Notes under the pieces: generated by a model
Database searches by the model: none
Told to the model about the DNA's origin: nothing
Seen by the model: only the letters and a program-made list of their open reading frames with translations
In this document: in pieces, positions 27,358-35,828 of the stretch
Layout: the number at the start of each line of letters is the position of its first letter
Position numbering within the stretch: position 1 is the stretch's first letter
Made by a program: the position numbers and the translations under genes
Source of the DNA: an uncultured Eubacteriales bacterium
GTDB taxonomy: Bacteria > Bacillota > Clostridia > Lachnospirales > Lachnospiraceae
Reading direction: 5' to 3'
DNA: 64,000 bases
Assembly (NCBI GenBank): GCA_900539455.1
Contig: UQCD01000003.1
Location: 72,529 to 136,528 of the forward strand

Positions 27358-28509
27358 TAATTTCTCTATGTCTAAAACCATTTTTATAAGCAACAGATTA
27401 TCCAGCTTTGTAATATCCATATTTATTATGCTTTCTATTTTTGATATTTTATAATTAACAGTATTTCTATGAATAAACAAATCATCTGCTGTTTTCTTAA
27501 CACTTCCGTCATTATCTATATATATTTTCAGGAAATCATATAAATCTGTTCCATTATTTTTGTCATATTGTATAAGTCCACCTAAGGTAGTTCTTTCTAT
27601 TTCATTAAGCACCTTTTTATCCTTTACTGACAAAAGCACCTTTTCTATTCCAAGAGTATTATAATAAAGAATATCTACATTCTTTTTTACACACATAGAA
27701 TATATATCTCTTGCTCTTTCAAAATTTACATCTAGGCTGTTAAGACTTTCTTCATTGGAGGATACTGCTATATACAGCCTCTTTCTTGTATTGGAATAAT
27801 ATAAAAGGCTGTTCATTAATTCCCGCTGCCCACTATCTGACATTCCAGCAGTAACTATTACAAGCTTTCTTTCATACCAGAAAAGTACATATTTTCCCGA
27901 CTGTGTTTTTTCTATTTCTCTTCGTGCATATATTTCCAAGCTTTGATTATCACTTTCTACTGAACGAAGGCTGGTATCTATTCCAACAAATATAACACAA
28001 TAGTTTATATCCCTTTGTAAGCCTCTTCTTTCAAGTATTTCTTGTATTCGTTTTCGTTCAGCAGGGTAAAATATATAATCCTTAACATTACTGACCAGAC
28101 TTTTTTCATTGGTTTCGCTATTAAATATTTTTTCACATAGACCTCTGGTTACATCAACAAGTCTGGTTTCCCACGGACATACATATAATGGGAAGTTCTT
28201 TTCATCACAATATTCAATGATTTTTCTATCTACCTTGCTAATATATGGTCCAATATTTATAACCAAGGCACTGGCATTACTTTCAATAAGTGCAGCTATG
28301 TAGGAAATCATTGCCTCACTATCCTTGCCAATATTTCCAATTCCTGTAGTAAATACCAGCTCATTGCCATTAAGGAATTGAGATACCTCTACATCTTCAA
28401 TAATATGCACCCAGGAAACCACATTATACAAACCACCCTTTCCAGCAATAAGCTGCATTCTGTAATTTTCGTATGCCTTCTGGCAAAGCTTTGCTAATGT
28501 AATAGCCAT
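27355..28509 (-). CDS. PucR family transcriptional regulator
   Basis: The 384-residue protein has the N-terminal PucR domain (LYNVVSWVHIIEDVEV...FLNGNELVFTTG), a middle region of the GGDEF-like CdaR type, and a C-terminal helix-turn-helix with KKTADDLFIHRNTVNYKISKIE. PucR-type regulators control purine, allantoin or amino-acid catabolism in Firmicutes, usually as activators responding to a pathway metabolite. Placement directly upstream of the aminotransferase operon on the same strand suggests it controls that operon. AAAGGAG precedes the ATG. Confidence 0.92.
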   Translation of the reverse strand: MAITLAKLCQKAYENYRMQLIAGKGGLYNVVSWVHIIEDVEVSQFLNGNELVFTTGIGNIGKDSEAMISYIAALIESNASALVINIGPYISKVDRKIIEYCDEKNFPLYVCPWETRLVDVTRGLCEKIFNSETNEKSLVSNVKDYIFYPAERKRIQEILERRGLQRDINYCVIFVGIDTSLRSVESDNQSLEIYARREIEKTQSGKYVLFWYERKLVIVTAGMSDSGQRELMNSLLYYSNTRKRLYIAVSSNEESLNSLDVNFERARDIYSMCVKKNVDILYYNTLGIEKVLLSVKDKKVLNEIERTTLGGLIQYDKNNGTDLYDFLKIYIDNDGSVKKTADDLFIHRNTVNYKISKIESIINMDITKLDNLLLIKMVLDIEKL

Positions 28510-28566
28510 ATGTGTTTCTCCTTTGCACTTCTAATATTTGAAAAATATGTGGTTTTGATTTTCTCC

Positions 28567-28716
28567 CATACAGTATTAATTATTTCAAAGCAGACTCGCT
28601 CTCGCTCGATTACGATGTAGCGGTACATAAAGCTAGGGAGGATTATTACTAATCTCCCCTAGCTTAAGTACCGACATCTCCATACGGTCTGCTTTCAAAA
28701 TTATTAATACTGTATG
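28567..28716. repeat. 150-bp palindromic element (MITE-like or large cruciform)
   Basis: The outer arms 28567-28595 and 28687-28716 are about 30 bp and nearly perfect complements beginning CATACAGTATTAAT. Inside are nested arms GATGTAGCGGTAC/GTACCGACATC and a 16-bp hairpin AAGCTAGGG.../...CCCCTAGCTT. No coding frame is evident. It lies between the regulator and the ammonium transporter in a 650-bp gene-free gap. The compact palindromic structure suggests a non-autonomous mobile repeat. Confidence 0.7.
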
Positions 28717-28891
28717 TCCGAAAATAAATCTACACTTCATCAATATTTATATTTTTTATCCCGCTGTATTTTCAAATAAACTCACCTCTATAGCAACATC
28801 GTATCACATAAAATCAAAATATGATTATGATTAACTACTATTTTTCTTTGCTTGTATACTCACATTTACATATTGTCTGTTTTCTAAATTG

Positions 28892-28937
28892 TTAATACTG
28901 TATGCCTAAAACAAATATACTCTTCTCAAATATTATT
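28892..28937. repeat. Imperfect direct copy of the right flank of the palindromic element
   Basis: TTAATACTGTATG at 28892-28904 repeats 28704-28716, and similarity continues for about 45 bp (GCCTAAAACAAATATACTC versus GTCCGAAAATAAATCTACAC). The inverted form opens the element at 28567. The remainder of the gap (28938-29165) shows no gene. Confidence 0.6.
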
Positions 28938-29165
28938 ATAGGGGTGCCAATATTTACTTGTAATAGGCTTTGCTTTCTCGTAGACATATTGAAAGCTTTC
29001 TTAGTTTTTCTTTTTTGGCAATTCCCTTTCAGCCCTATATTAATATATTTTTGTGCATTTGTACATAAATAATTGTCAAAAGTATGATTTTAAATTGTTT
29101 TAATATGAGTTATATTGTGCATTAGTTTAATGTGCCACAAGGCACTTAGAAAAGGAGGAATTGTT

Positions 29166-30929
29166 ATGAATTTTTCAGCAGTAAATACAGTATGGCTTCT
29201 TATTGGAACTGTTCTCATTTTCTTTATGCAGGCTGGATTTTGTATGCTAGAAGCAGGTCTTACCAGAGCTAAAAGTGCTGGTAATATTGTTATGAAGAAT
29301 ATTGTGGACTTTTGCATTGGCTCTGTTGTCTTTTGGGCAATCGGCTTTGGCATTATGTATGGGTCCTCAAATGGATTTTTTGGCAAATTTGACTTTTTCA
29401 CTCAAGGTAATTATTCAGCTATATTGCCAGCAGGTATACCATTCTTTGTATTTTTCATTTTTCAGACAGTATTTTGTGGTACATCTGCAACTATTGTATC
29501 AGGTGCTATGGCAGAAAGAACCACCTTTAAGGGTTATTGCCTTGCAAGCCTTGCTATCTCCCTATTAGTTTATCCTATGACTGGTCATTGGATCTGGGGT
29601 AATAGCTGGTTAAGTAATATGGGCTTTCACGATTTTGCCGGCTCTTGTGCAGTACATATGGTCGGTGGCTTAGGTGCATTTCTCGGTGCATTTTTCTTAG
29701 GACCCCGTATCGGCAAATACGATAAGAACAAAAAATCAAGAGCTATTCCGGGTCACAACCTGACCTTAGCAGCTCTGGGAATATTTATTTTATGGTTCTG
29801 CTGGTTTGGCTTTAATGGCTCATCAACTACAGCCATTGAAGGTATAACAACTGCTGCCGATGGCTCTAAGCTTTGGTTTGGTGCTTTAGCTGGCAAGGTT
29901 TTGGCTAATACAAATATTGCTGCCTGTGCTTCTACACTTACAGCACTATTTTTCACTTGGTTTAGATATAGAAAGCCTGATGTTTCAATGACACTAAATG
30001 GCTCTTTAGCCGGTCTTGTAGTTGTCACTGCTAATTCTGATTGTGTTACGATGCCTATAGCAGCCTTAGAAGGCGTTATTGCTGGCTTTGCTGTTGTTCT
30101 GGCAGTTGAATTTATTGATAATAAGCTAAAGGTAGATGACCCTGTTGGAGCTGTAGGCGCACATTTTGTTTGCGGTATTATTGGTACTCTATCCATTGGT
30201 CTTTTCTCTACTGGTCAAAATGGCGTTGGCAAAGGACTTTTCTATGGTGGTGGCTTTAAGCAGCTAGGTATTCAGCTATTAGGTATCTTAGCTGTATGTA
30301 TATATGTAACTATAGTAATGTCTATTGTATTCATTATAATTAAAAAAACTTTCGGACTTCGTGTTAGTGCTAAAACAGAAATTGAAGGTCTTGATAATGG
30401 TGAGCATGGTCTGGCAAGTGCATATGCAGGCTTTGAATTTAATTCCTCTAGCTTATCAGAAAGCGCACTTTATGATGATATTGACTCCTTAGATATTGAA
30501 GCCATTGGCAGTGAAGCTGTGGATAAGGCAGTTCCAGCCTTTATTCAAAATTCATCCTTACCTGAGGATAAAAAAATCACTAAAATACAGGTTCTTATGA
30601 AGGAGTCTAAATTCGAGCGATTTAAAAAGGCTATGAATGATATAGGTGTTATGGGTATGACAGTTACTCATGTATTAGGCTGTGGTACACAAAAGGGTGC
30701 AACTGAATATTATAGAGGTGTTGAAATGGAAATGCAACTGCTTCCAAAAATTCAGGTGGACATTGTTGTTTCCAAAGTACCTGTTATGGATGTAATCAAT
30801 GCTACAAGAAAAGCCTTATATACAGGTCATATTGGTGATGGTAAAATATTTGTCTATGATGTTGAGGATGTTGTTAAGGTAAGAACTGGAGAAACAGGCT
30901 ATACAGCACTTCAGGGGGCGGACGAATAA
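29166..30929 (+). CDS. amt: Ammonium transporter fused to a P-II regulatory domain
   Basis: The 587-residue protein joins an Amt channel (about residues 1-415, eleven helices expected) to a C-terminal GlnB/P-II domain (about 475-587). Amt hallmarks are the twin-histidine regions DFAGSCAVHMVGG and GAHFVCGIIGT and AGFCMLEAGLTRAKS. The P-II part has ITKIQVLMKESKFERFKKAM, the T-loop CGTQKGATEYYRGVEM and the C-terminal GHIGDGKIFVYDVEDVVKVRTGE. Separate Amt and GlnK proteins normally bind each other, so the fusion makes a built-in gate. The ATG at 29166 follows AAAGGAGGAATTGTT; a longer in-frame start lacks a ribosome site. Confidence 0.94.
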   Translation: MNFSAVNTVWLLIGTVLIFFMQAGFCMLEAGLTRAKSAGNIVMKNIVDFCIGSVVFWAIGFGIMYGSSNGFFGKFDFFTQGNYSAILPAGIPFFVFFIFQTVFCGTSATIVSGAMAERTTFKGYCLASLAISLLVYPMTGHWIWGNSWLSNMGFHDFAGSCAVHMVGGLGAFLGAFFLGPRIGKYDKNKKSRAIPGHNLTLAALGIFILWFCWFGFNGSSTTAIEGITTAADGSKLWFGALAGKVLANTNIAACASTLTALFFTWFRYRKPDVSMTLNGSLAGLVVVTANSDCVTMPIAALEGVIAGFAVVLAVEFIDNKLKVDDPVGAVGAHFVCGIIGTLSIGLFSTGQNGVGKGLFYGGGFKQLGIQLLGILAVCIYVTIVMSIVFIIIKKTFGLRVSAKTEIEGLDNGEHGLASAYAGFEFNSSSLSESALYDDIDSLDIEAIGSEAVDKAVPAFIQNSSLPEDKKITKIQVLMKESKFERFKKAMNDIGVMGMTVTHVLGCGTQKGATEYYRGVEMEMQLLPKIQVDIVVSKVPVMDVINATRKALYTGHIGDGKIFVYDVEDVVKVRTGETGYTALQGADE

Positions 30930-30957
30930 ATATATTCCTTGTATATAAAGGAGAATT

Positions 30958-30994
30958 CTAAATGAAAACATCATATATAGATGTTTTCATTTAG
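30958..30994. terminator. Perfect 15-bp inverted repeat after amt
   Basis: CTAAATGAAAACATC (30958-30972) and GATGTTTTCATTTAG (30980-30994) with a 7-base loop. It lies between convergent amt and sigF and probably ends amt transcription, although the T run after it is imperfect. Confidence 0.65.
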
Positions 30995-31111
30995 AGCATT
31001 AAATTTTTGTTCTGATTCAATCAAACCTTTAACTAATGATTTCAAAAGTATTACAATATTCATGGGAAAGTTCCTCTTAAACATTGGATTTTTTGTCGAA
31101 ACCATTATAAC

Positions 31112-31864
31112 TTAAAAGAGGTTCTTTCTCATTTTTAATAATATCTTTTTTTCCATTCTGCTGACCTGCACCTGACTTATTCCTAGAACCTTTGCCACCT
31201 CTACCTGGGTCTTGTCCTTATAATATCGTAAAATTATTAACTCCTTTTCCCGTGGATCCAGCTTTTCTATTATTTCCTTAAGCACCATATGATTAATTAA
31301 ATTGTCCTTTTCTGTATCCTCTGAAATATTAATATTTTCAATACTGTTGCTTATTCCGTCCTTTGAAATTTTATCTACCAGATATATCTCATTGCCGTCA
31401 TTTTGATAAATGGTTTTGTGTATTGATTCAACCTCAATATTAGCCTCCATAGTCATAATTATTTCTTCACTACTCATCTCCAGCTTTTCAGCAATTTCTT
31501 CAATAGTCGGCTCTCTGTTTAATTTTATACTTAGCTCTCCTACTGCCTTGCTTATTTTATAATTATTTTCCTTAAGACTTCTGCTTACCTTAATAATACC
31601 ATCATCTCTTAAAAATCTTTTTATTTCACCTGTTATCATAGGTACAGCATAGGTGGAAAACTGCACATTAAAGGTTATATCAAATTTGTCTATTGCCTTT
31701 AATATACCAATACAGCCAATTTGAAACAAGTCCTCCATTTCGTATCCTCGTCCGGAAAATCTTTTAACAATACTCCATATAAGCCCCACATTTTCATTTA
31801 CCAGTAAATCCCTAGCTTCCTTATCTCCATTATGTGCCAGTTTTATCATTTCCAGATTGTCCAC
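31112..31864 (-). CDS. sigF: Sporulation sigma factor SigF
   Basis: SigF is the first forespore-specific sigma factor. The protein (250 residues from a GTG start with AAGGGGTGAT upstream) has region 2 (GLIWSIVKRFSGRGYEMEDL, FNVQFSTYAVPMITGEIKR), region 3 and region 4 with the helix-turn-helix TQVEVAKVLGISQVQVSRME. It is the third gene of the spoIIAA-spoIIAB-sigF operon, and the gene order rather than the sequence alone distinguishes it from SigG. A TTG 18 bases earlier is a less likely start. Confidence 0.94.
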   Translation of the reverse strand: MDNLEMIKLAHNGDKEARDLLVNENVGLIWSIVKRFSGRGYEMEDLFQIGCIGILKAIDKFDITFNVQFSTYAVPMITGEIKRFLRDDGIIKVSRSLKENNYKISKAVGELSIKLNREPTIEEIAEKLEMSSEEIIMTMEANIEVESIHKTIYQNDGNEIYLVDKISKDGISNSIENINISEDTEKDNLINHMVLKEIIEKLDPREKELIILRYYKDKTQVEVAKVLGISQVQVSRMEKKILLKMRKNLF

Positions 31865-31897
31865 TATATCACCCCTTATCAATTACCTCTTAATGCT

Positions 31898-32350
31898 CTA
31901 TATTTCCTGCTTGCCTATAGTTTTCATCATTTTAACTATAGTTCCATCATTTACCTTTGAAATTACCTCTATTTCATCCATAAATACTTCCATAAATACA
32001 AAGCCCATACCTGACCTTTCCTCATCTGGCTTTGTTGTAAAAAGCGGCTTTCTTGCCTCATTGACATTTTCTATTCCACAACCCTTATCTAATACTTCTA
32101 TGTATAGCTGTCTGTTTAATGCCGCCAGTTTCATAACTACATTTCCCTTATTATGCTCATAGCCATGAACTATTGCGTTAGTCACTGCTTCAGATACTGC
32201 TGTTTTTATATCATTAATTTCCTCAATGGTAGGGTCTAATCTGGTAGCAAAGGTTGCAGCTATTACTCTGGCCAGTCTTTCATTTTCTGATATACTATAA
32301 AAGCTAACCTCCATTTTGTTATCCACCTTTAATTCTTCAATACTAATCAT
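31898..32350 (-). CDS. spoIIAB: Anti-sigma F factor SpoIIAB
   Basis: SpoIIAB binds SigF and phosphorylates SpoIIAA. The GHKL kinase motifs are the N box TAVSEAVTNAIVHGYEH near residues 42-58, the G1 box DKGCGIEN, and the G2 box ERSGMGFVFMEVFMD. The start at 32350 has AAAGGAAGTAG upstream; an in-frame codon 18 bases earlier is unlikely. The gene starts five bases before the spoIIAA stop region and ends 33 bp before sigF. Confidence 0.95.
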   Translation of the reverse strand: MISIEELKVDNKMEVSFYSISENERLARVIAATFATRLDPTIEEINDIKTAVSEAVTNAIVHGYEHNKGNVVMKLAALNRQLYIEVLDKGCGIENVNEARKPLFTTKPDEERSGMGFVFMEVFMDEIEVISKVNDGTIVKMMKTIGKQEI

Positions 32351-32354
32351 TCTT

Positions 32355-32654
32355 CTACTTCCTTTCAATTATTTTATAGAGCCCTGAAATCAAAAAAATT
32401 CTTTCTATATTTTTATTAATATTTGTTACATAAACATTTCCACCTATTGCCTCTAACAGCTTATATCTTCCCATAATAATACCAATTCCGGAGCTATCCA
32501 TAAAATTAGTATTTGTAAAATCAAAGCCTATAGTTTTAACCCTCCCCTTCATTACCTCTGAATCTATTTTTTCCTTTGTAATGTTTGCATTATGGTGGTC
32601 CAGCTCACTATCAAGAAAAACTACCATTTCTTCGTTTTCAATCTTATATTTCAT
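32355..32654 (-). CDS. spoIIAA: Anti-anti-sigma factor SpoIIAA
   Basis: The 99-residue STAS-domain protein has the phosphorylation motif FMDSSGIG at residues 51-58; S55 corresponds to the serine phosphorylated by SpoIIAB. Unphosphorylated SpoIIAA frees SigF from SpoIIAB. It is the first gene of the operon, with AGAAAGGAGTATAT before the ATG. No clear sigma-H promoter could be found in the 70 bp upstream. Confidence 0.95.
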   Translation of the reverse strand: MKYKIENEEMVVFLDSELDHHNANITKEKIDSEVMKGRVKTIGFDFTNTNFMDSSGIGIIMGRYKLLEAIGGNVYVTNINKNIERIFLISGLYKIIERK

Positions 32655-32692
32655 ATATACTCCTTTCTATATATTTACTAAATTTGTAAAAT

Positions 32693-32719
32693 AAAAGAGA
32701 GCGCCCAACGCTCTCTTTT
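32693..32719. terminator. Terminator between the TPR gene and spoIIA operon
   Basis: AAAAGAGAGCG (32693-32703) and CGCTCTCTTTT (32709-32719), 11-bp stem, 5-base loop, with T-rich ends in both directions. It isolates spoIIA transcription from the upstream folC/TPR unit. Confidence 0.9.
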
Positions 32720-32723
32720 GTAC

Positions 32724-34133
32724 TTAATTTAAATATCCCTTTGAATATTCTGCAAACTCAGAATTTGGTGCAATTTTAATAACCTTATTGAAATATGACT
32801 TTGACTCCTCCGTATTTCCATTATTTTTCTTATATATTGACTTTCCAAGCTTATATAAATATGATGGTTCTTTGTCATTGTAAGCTACGCAATGCTTATA
32901 GGCTTCAATAGCATCATCCCATTCGTTGTTGTTGGAATACTGTGCTCCCAGATTATAGTAATACTGTCCAGCCTTTGTGAAGGACATATTTTTAAGCTTC
33001 TCATATAACTTCTTAAAGTTGTCTGACTCCTTTGATATGTCGCCAAGCTGTGATAATGCGTCTGCAATGCTACAAGCTTCTTCATTACTTATCTGGGCAT
33101 TTGCTACTGTTGAAATAGTCAACGCATTCTTTGCCACCTCAATAAGCTTATTTGTATTTTCTGTGCTGGCAACAATACTTGAGGCTGAATCTACCTGCGC
33201 CTTATATTCATCTCTTTCAGCTTCCAGCTCTGTTATTTTATCCTCCAGACTTGCAACCTCTCCGTTAACCTTGTCAAGCTTTGAGGCATAATCTGTAATA
33301 GTTGACTTATATTCAGCTGCTGCACTGCTTTCTTTTGCTGGTGTAACTAAAAAATACACCATAGCCGCACCAATAACAATACCTATAAGTACATTAATAA
33401 AGGTAACAAGTGCATAATTTGTTTCTCGGTAAGTAGATTTTGGAATAATTACATCATTACCACTAAGAGGCTTTGACTCCTCCTCGCTTTTAAGGACAAC
33501 CTTTTTTCCATTTTCATCTACTAAAAGTGCATCTATCTCTTTTTGGTATTTTATAGCAAGTGTGTTGTTTACATCTATCTTTATGACTTTATTTAAACTC
33601 TTTCTTGCCTTTGAATATTCTTCCTTTTTCATATGTAACAAAGCAAGCAGTAAATGTCCCTTTATAAGATTCGGGTTAAGGCTAAGTACCTTTTTTAACT
33701 GGATAATGGCTAAATCGTCATTACCCTCCCAGGCATATCCTAAGGCCTTATTAAACTTTTTTATGGTCTGATTCATTGTACTAAGCCTGTTCTGATTGCT
33801 TTGAACATCTCTTATGTACTCATCCGCAATGTTTTTTTCTGGCTTTAGATTTTTACTAATAACCCACTCGCTAAGTGCTTCAACACACTCTCCCATTTCA
33901 AAATAAACAAGTCCTAAAAGGTTTCTTGCATTTATATTGTTTTTATCAATTCTAACACTTCGTCTTAATAAATCGGCTGCTCCTGACAAATCCCTGACCT
34001 TTGCCTTTGCAAGACCCATATTATAATAGGTGTTAGACATTTTAACGATTTTTTTATAAATAACTACATCTGTTCCACAGCTCTCGCAAATATCTGCATC
34101 TGAAAGAACACTATTACATCTATAGCATCTCAT
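32724..34133 (-). CDS. Zinc-ribbon, TPR and coiled-coil membrane protein
   Basis: This 469-residue protein starts with a zinc ribbon (C3, C6, C16, C19). Tetratricopeptide-like repeats follow at about 33-98 and 125-200, a single membrane helix at about 242-263, a coiled coil at about 275-320, and another TPR block from about 395 to the end. The zinc ribbon is presumably cytoplasmic and the C-terminal TPRs extracellular. I do not recognise a named family. Its ATG overlaps the stop of the 47-codon gene upstream, so the two are translationally coupled. A scaffold role is likely but not shown. Confidence 0.85.
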   Translation of the reverse strand: MRCYRCNSVLSDADICESCGTDVVIYKKIVKMSNTYYNMGLAKAKVRDLSGAADLLRRSVRIDKNNINARNLLGLVYFEMGECVEALSEWVISKNLKPEKNIADEYIRDVQSNQNRLSTMNQTIKKFNKALGYAWEGNDDLAIIQLKKVLSLNPNLIKGHLLLALLHMKKEEYSKARKSLNKVIKIDVNNTLAIKYQKEIDALLVDENGKKVVLKSEEESKPLSGNDVIIPKSTYRETNYALVTFINVLIGIVIGAAMVYFLVTPAKESSAAAEYKSTITDYASKLDKVNGEVASLEDKITELEAERDEYKAQVDSASSIVASTENTNKLIEVAKNALTISTVANAQISNEEACSIADALSQLGDISKESDNFKKLYEKLKNMSFTKAGQYYYNLGAQYSNNNEWDDAIEAYKHCVAYNDKEPSYLYKLGKSIYKKNNGNTEESKSYFNKVIKIAPNSEFAEYSKGYLN

Positions 34134-34276
34134 TACTTGTTCTCCTTAGTTTCCTTCATCATTTCAAGCATAATATCTGTAAGATCAGTTACATTGTTGT
34201 TGTATATTGCATCTTCAGCCTCGTCTACTTCTAAGCTAGGGTGGAATTTCTTTATCTCTTCATCAAAATTAATCAT
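34133..34276 (-). CDS. 47-residue acidic protein coupled to the TPR gene
   Basis: This small frame starts with ATG at 34276, preceded by GTGAAAGGAAAATATAG, and ends with TAA overlapping the TPR gene start (TAATG). It encodes an acidic, helix-prone product beginning MINFDEEIKKFHPSLEVDE. The ribosome site, the coupling and the fit between folC and the TPR gene support it as real. I do not recognise the family. Confidence 0.7.
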   Translation of the reverse strand: MINFDEEIKKFHPSLEVDEAEDAIYNNNVTDLTDIMLEMMKETKENK

Positions 34277-34294
34277 ATCTATATTTTCCTTTCA

Positions 34295-35581
34295 CTATGC
34301 TTCAAATAGTTTCTTTGCCTCGCCTACCATATATAATGAACCGACAAAAAACAATACATCCTCAGTCTTTTTCATTTTCATAGCATAATCATAGGCAGCC
34401 TTTAAACTATCAAAGCTACTAACAAAACTATCTACATGTTTCCTTAAATATTCTGCTAAATCTGTGGCAGCTACTGCCCTGCTGTTATTAATTGGTGCAA
34501 CAAAATAGCCTTTACAATTCTTAATTGTAGAAATTAAATCCATCATAAGATGATATTCTTTTTCCTTTACAACTGAAAATATAATATATATGTCTTTCTC
34601 TTTTGAAACTTCATTGGCATACTTTACAAACTGTTCTACACCTTCGTAATTATGTGCACCATCTAAATAAATATTTTCTCTGACCTGTTCCATTCTTCCC
34701 GGCCAGACTGTATTCTTTATCCCTTCCTTTACTGCAAGGATATCTATCTTTTCTGATGTAAGCCCACACTCAATAGCTTTTATAGCTAAGGTGGCATTAA
34801 TTGTCTGATATTCCATTACAAAAGGAACTGTCAAACATCCATATTTATCATACATATTATGCACTGAAAAATCAATAGCTTTATTACTTTTTCCTAAAAT
34901 ACTAATATCCTTTGAAAGCACCTTTATAGTTCTTGTATTAATACTGCCTGCTTTTTCTTCTATTATTTTTGCAACTTTTTCATTATCACCAAAATAAACA
35001 ACTGGAACAGCCCTTTTTATAATACCCGCTTTTTCTGCTGCAATTTCTTCAATAGTATTTCCGAGTATTTCCATATGATCCATACTTACACTGGTAATTA
35101 CTGATACTAATGGTTTTTCAAAAATATTAGTAGTGTCAAGCCTGCCGCCCAGACCTACCTCGAAAATAGCATACTCTACATTCTTCTTTGCAAAATATGT
35201 AACAGCTATTAAAAAAATATATTCAAAAAAGGTAGGAACATATTCATCTTCAAATAAGGAATATATTGTTTTCTTTATTTGAAGTGCTGTATTTAAAAAA
35301 TCTTGGTCAGAAATATCTTGATTATTAACCTTTATTCTCTCATTTATTTTTACCAGATGAGGCGAGGTAAAAAGACCTACCTGCTTACCCATTTTCTGCA
35401 AAATTGAAGAAATAAAGGCACTTGTAGAGCCTTTTCCGTTTGTACCAGCTATATGAAAAACCTTTAATTTATCTTGAGGATTTCCCAGCTTTTCTAATAT
35501 TTTCCCACAATTTTCATTGGATTTAATCTTATTAAATTTAGGTATACTTAAAATATATTCTACACATTCGTTATAATTCAT
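34295..35581 (-). CDS. folC: Folylpolyglutamate synthase/dihydrofolate synthase
   Basis: FolC adds glutamate to dihydropteroate and folates. The P-loop is HIAGTNGKGSTSAF near residues 43-56; SMDHMEILGNTIEEIAAEKAGI and FEVGLGGRLDTTN are the conserved Mur-ligase-like FolC segments, and WPGRMEQV and DGAHNYEG the C-terminal ones. The product is about 428 residues from the ATG at 35581; a GTG four codons earlier is possible and neither has a strong ribosome site. It lies 18 bp before the 47-codon gene. Confidence 0.94.
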   Translation of the reverse strand: MNYNECVEYILSIPKFNKIKSNENCGKILEKLGNPQDKLKVFHIAGTNGKGSTSAFISSILQKMGKQVGLFTSPHLVKINERIKVNNQDISDQDFLNTALQIKKTIYSLFEDEYVPTFFEYIFLIAVTYFAKKNVEYAIFEVGLGGRLDTTNIFEKPLVSVITSVSMDHMEILGNTIEEIAAEKAGIIKRAVPVVYFGDNEKVAKIIEEKAGSINTRTIKVLSKDISILGKSNKAIDFSVHNMYDKYGCLTVPFVMEYQTINATLAIKAIECGLTSEKIDILAVKEGIKNTVWPGRMEQVRENIYLDGAHNYEGVEQFVKYANEVSKEKDIYIIFSVVKEKEYHLMMDLISTIKNCKGYFVAPINNSRAVAATDLAEYLRKHVDSFVSSFDSLKAAYDYAMKMKKTEDVLFFVGSLYMVGEAKKLFEA

Positions 35582-35605
35582 AATGTTTACCACATCTATA
35601 GTCTT

Positions 35606-35680
35606 AAGCTTTCTTATTTTACATATGCTTTTTAGCCATATATATTCCCCAAGCTTTCTTAGCTTACATATGCTTTCTAG
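35606..35680. repeat. Two 30-bp direct repeats, 45-bp period
   Basis: Copies at 35606-35635 and 35651-35680 match at 27 of 30 positions and share AAGCTTTCTTA and TTACATATGCTTT. They lie in the gap upstream of folC. Confidence 0.75.
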
Positions 35681-35713
35681 TTTTGTATATTTTCAATCTT
35701 ACTTTATGGGCAT

Positions 35714-35752
35714 ATTTATGCCACAACACCATTATAATGTTGTGGCATAAAT
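35714..35752 (-). terminator. Perfect 15-bp hairpin between fapA and folC
   Basis: ATTTATGCCACAACA (35714-35728) pairs with TGTTGTGGCATAAAT (35738-35752). It likely ends the FapA-family transcript; the T run is weak. Confidence 0.6.
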
Positions 35753-35828
35753 AATCAACTATTATTTTTCGCATTTTGCGACAATTAACCATATTCTAAT
35801 AAGACAGCTTAAAAGCTGCTATTTTATA

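Noticed and set aside
32655..32723. Sigma-H promoter for spoIIAA
   Set aside because: No AGGA...GAAT pattern with suitable spacing was visible in the 70 bp upstream; it may lie further upstream.
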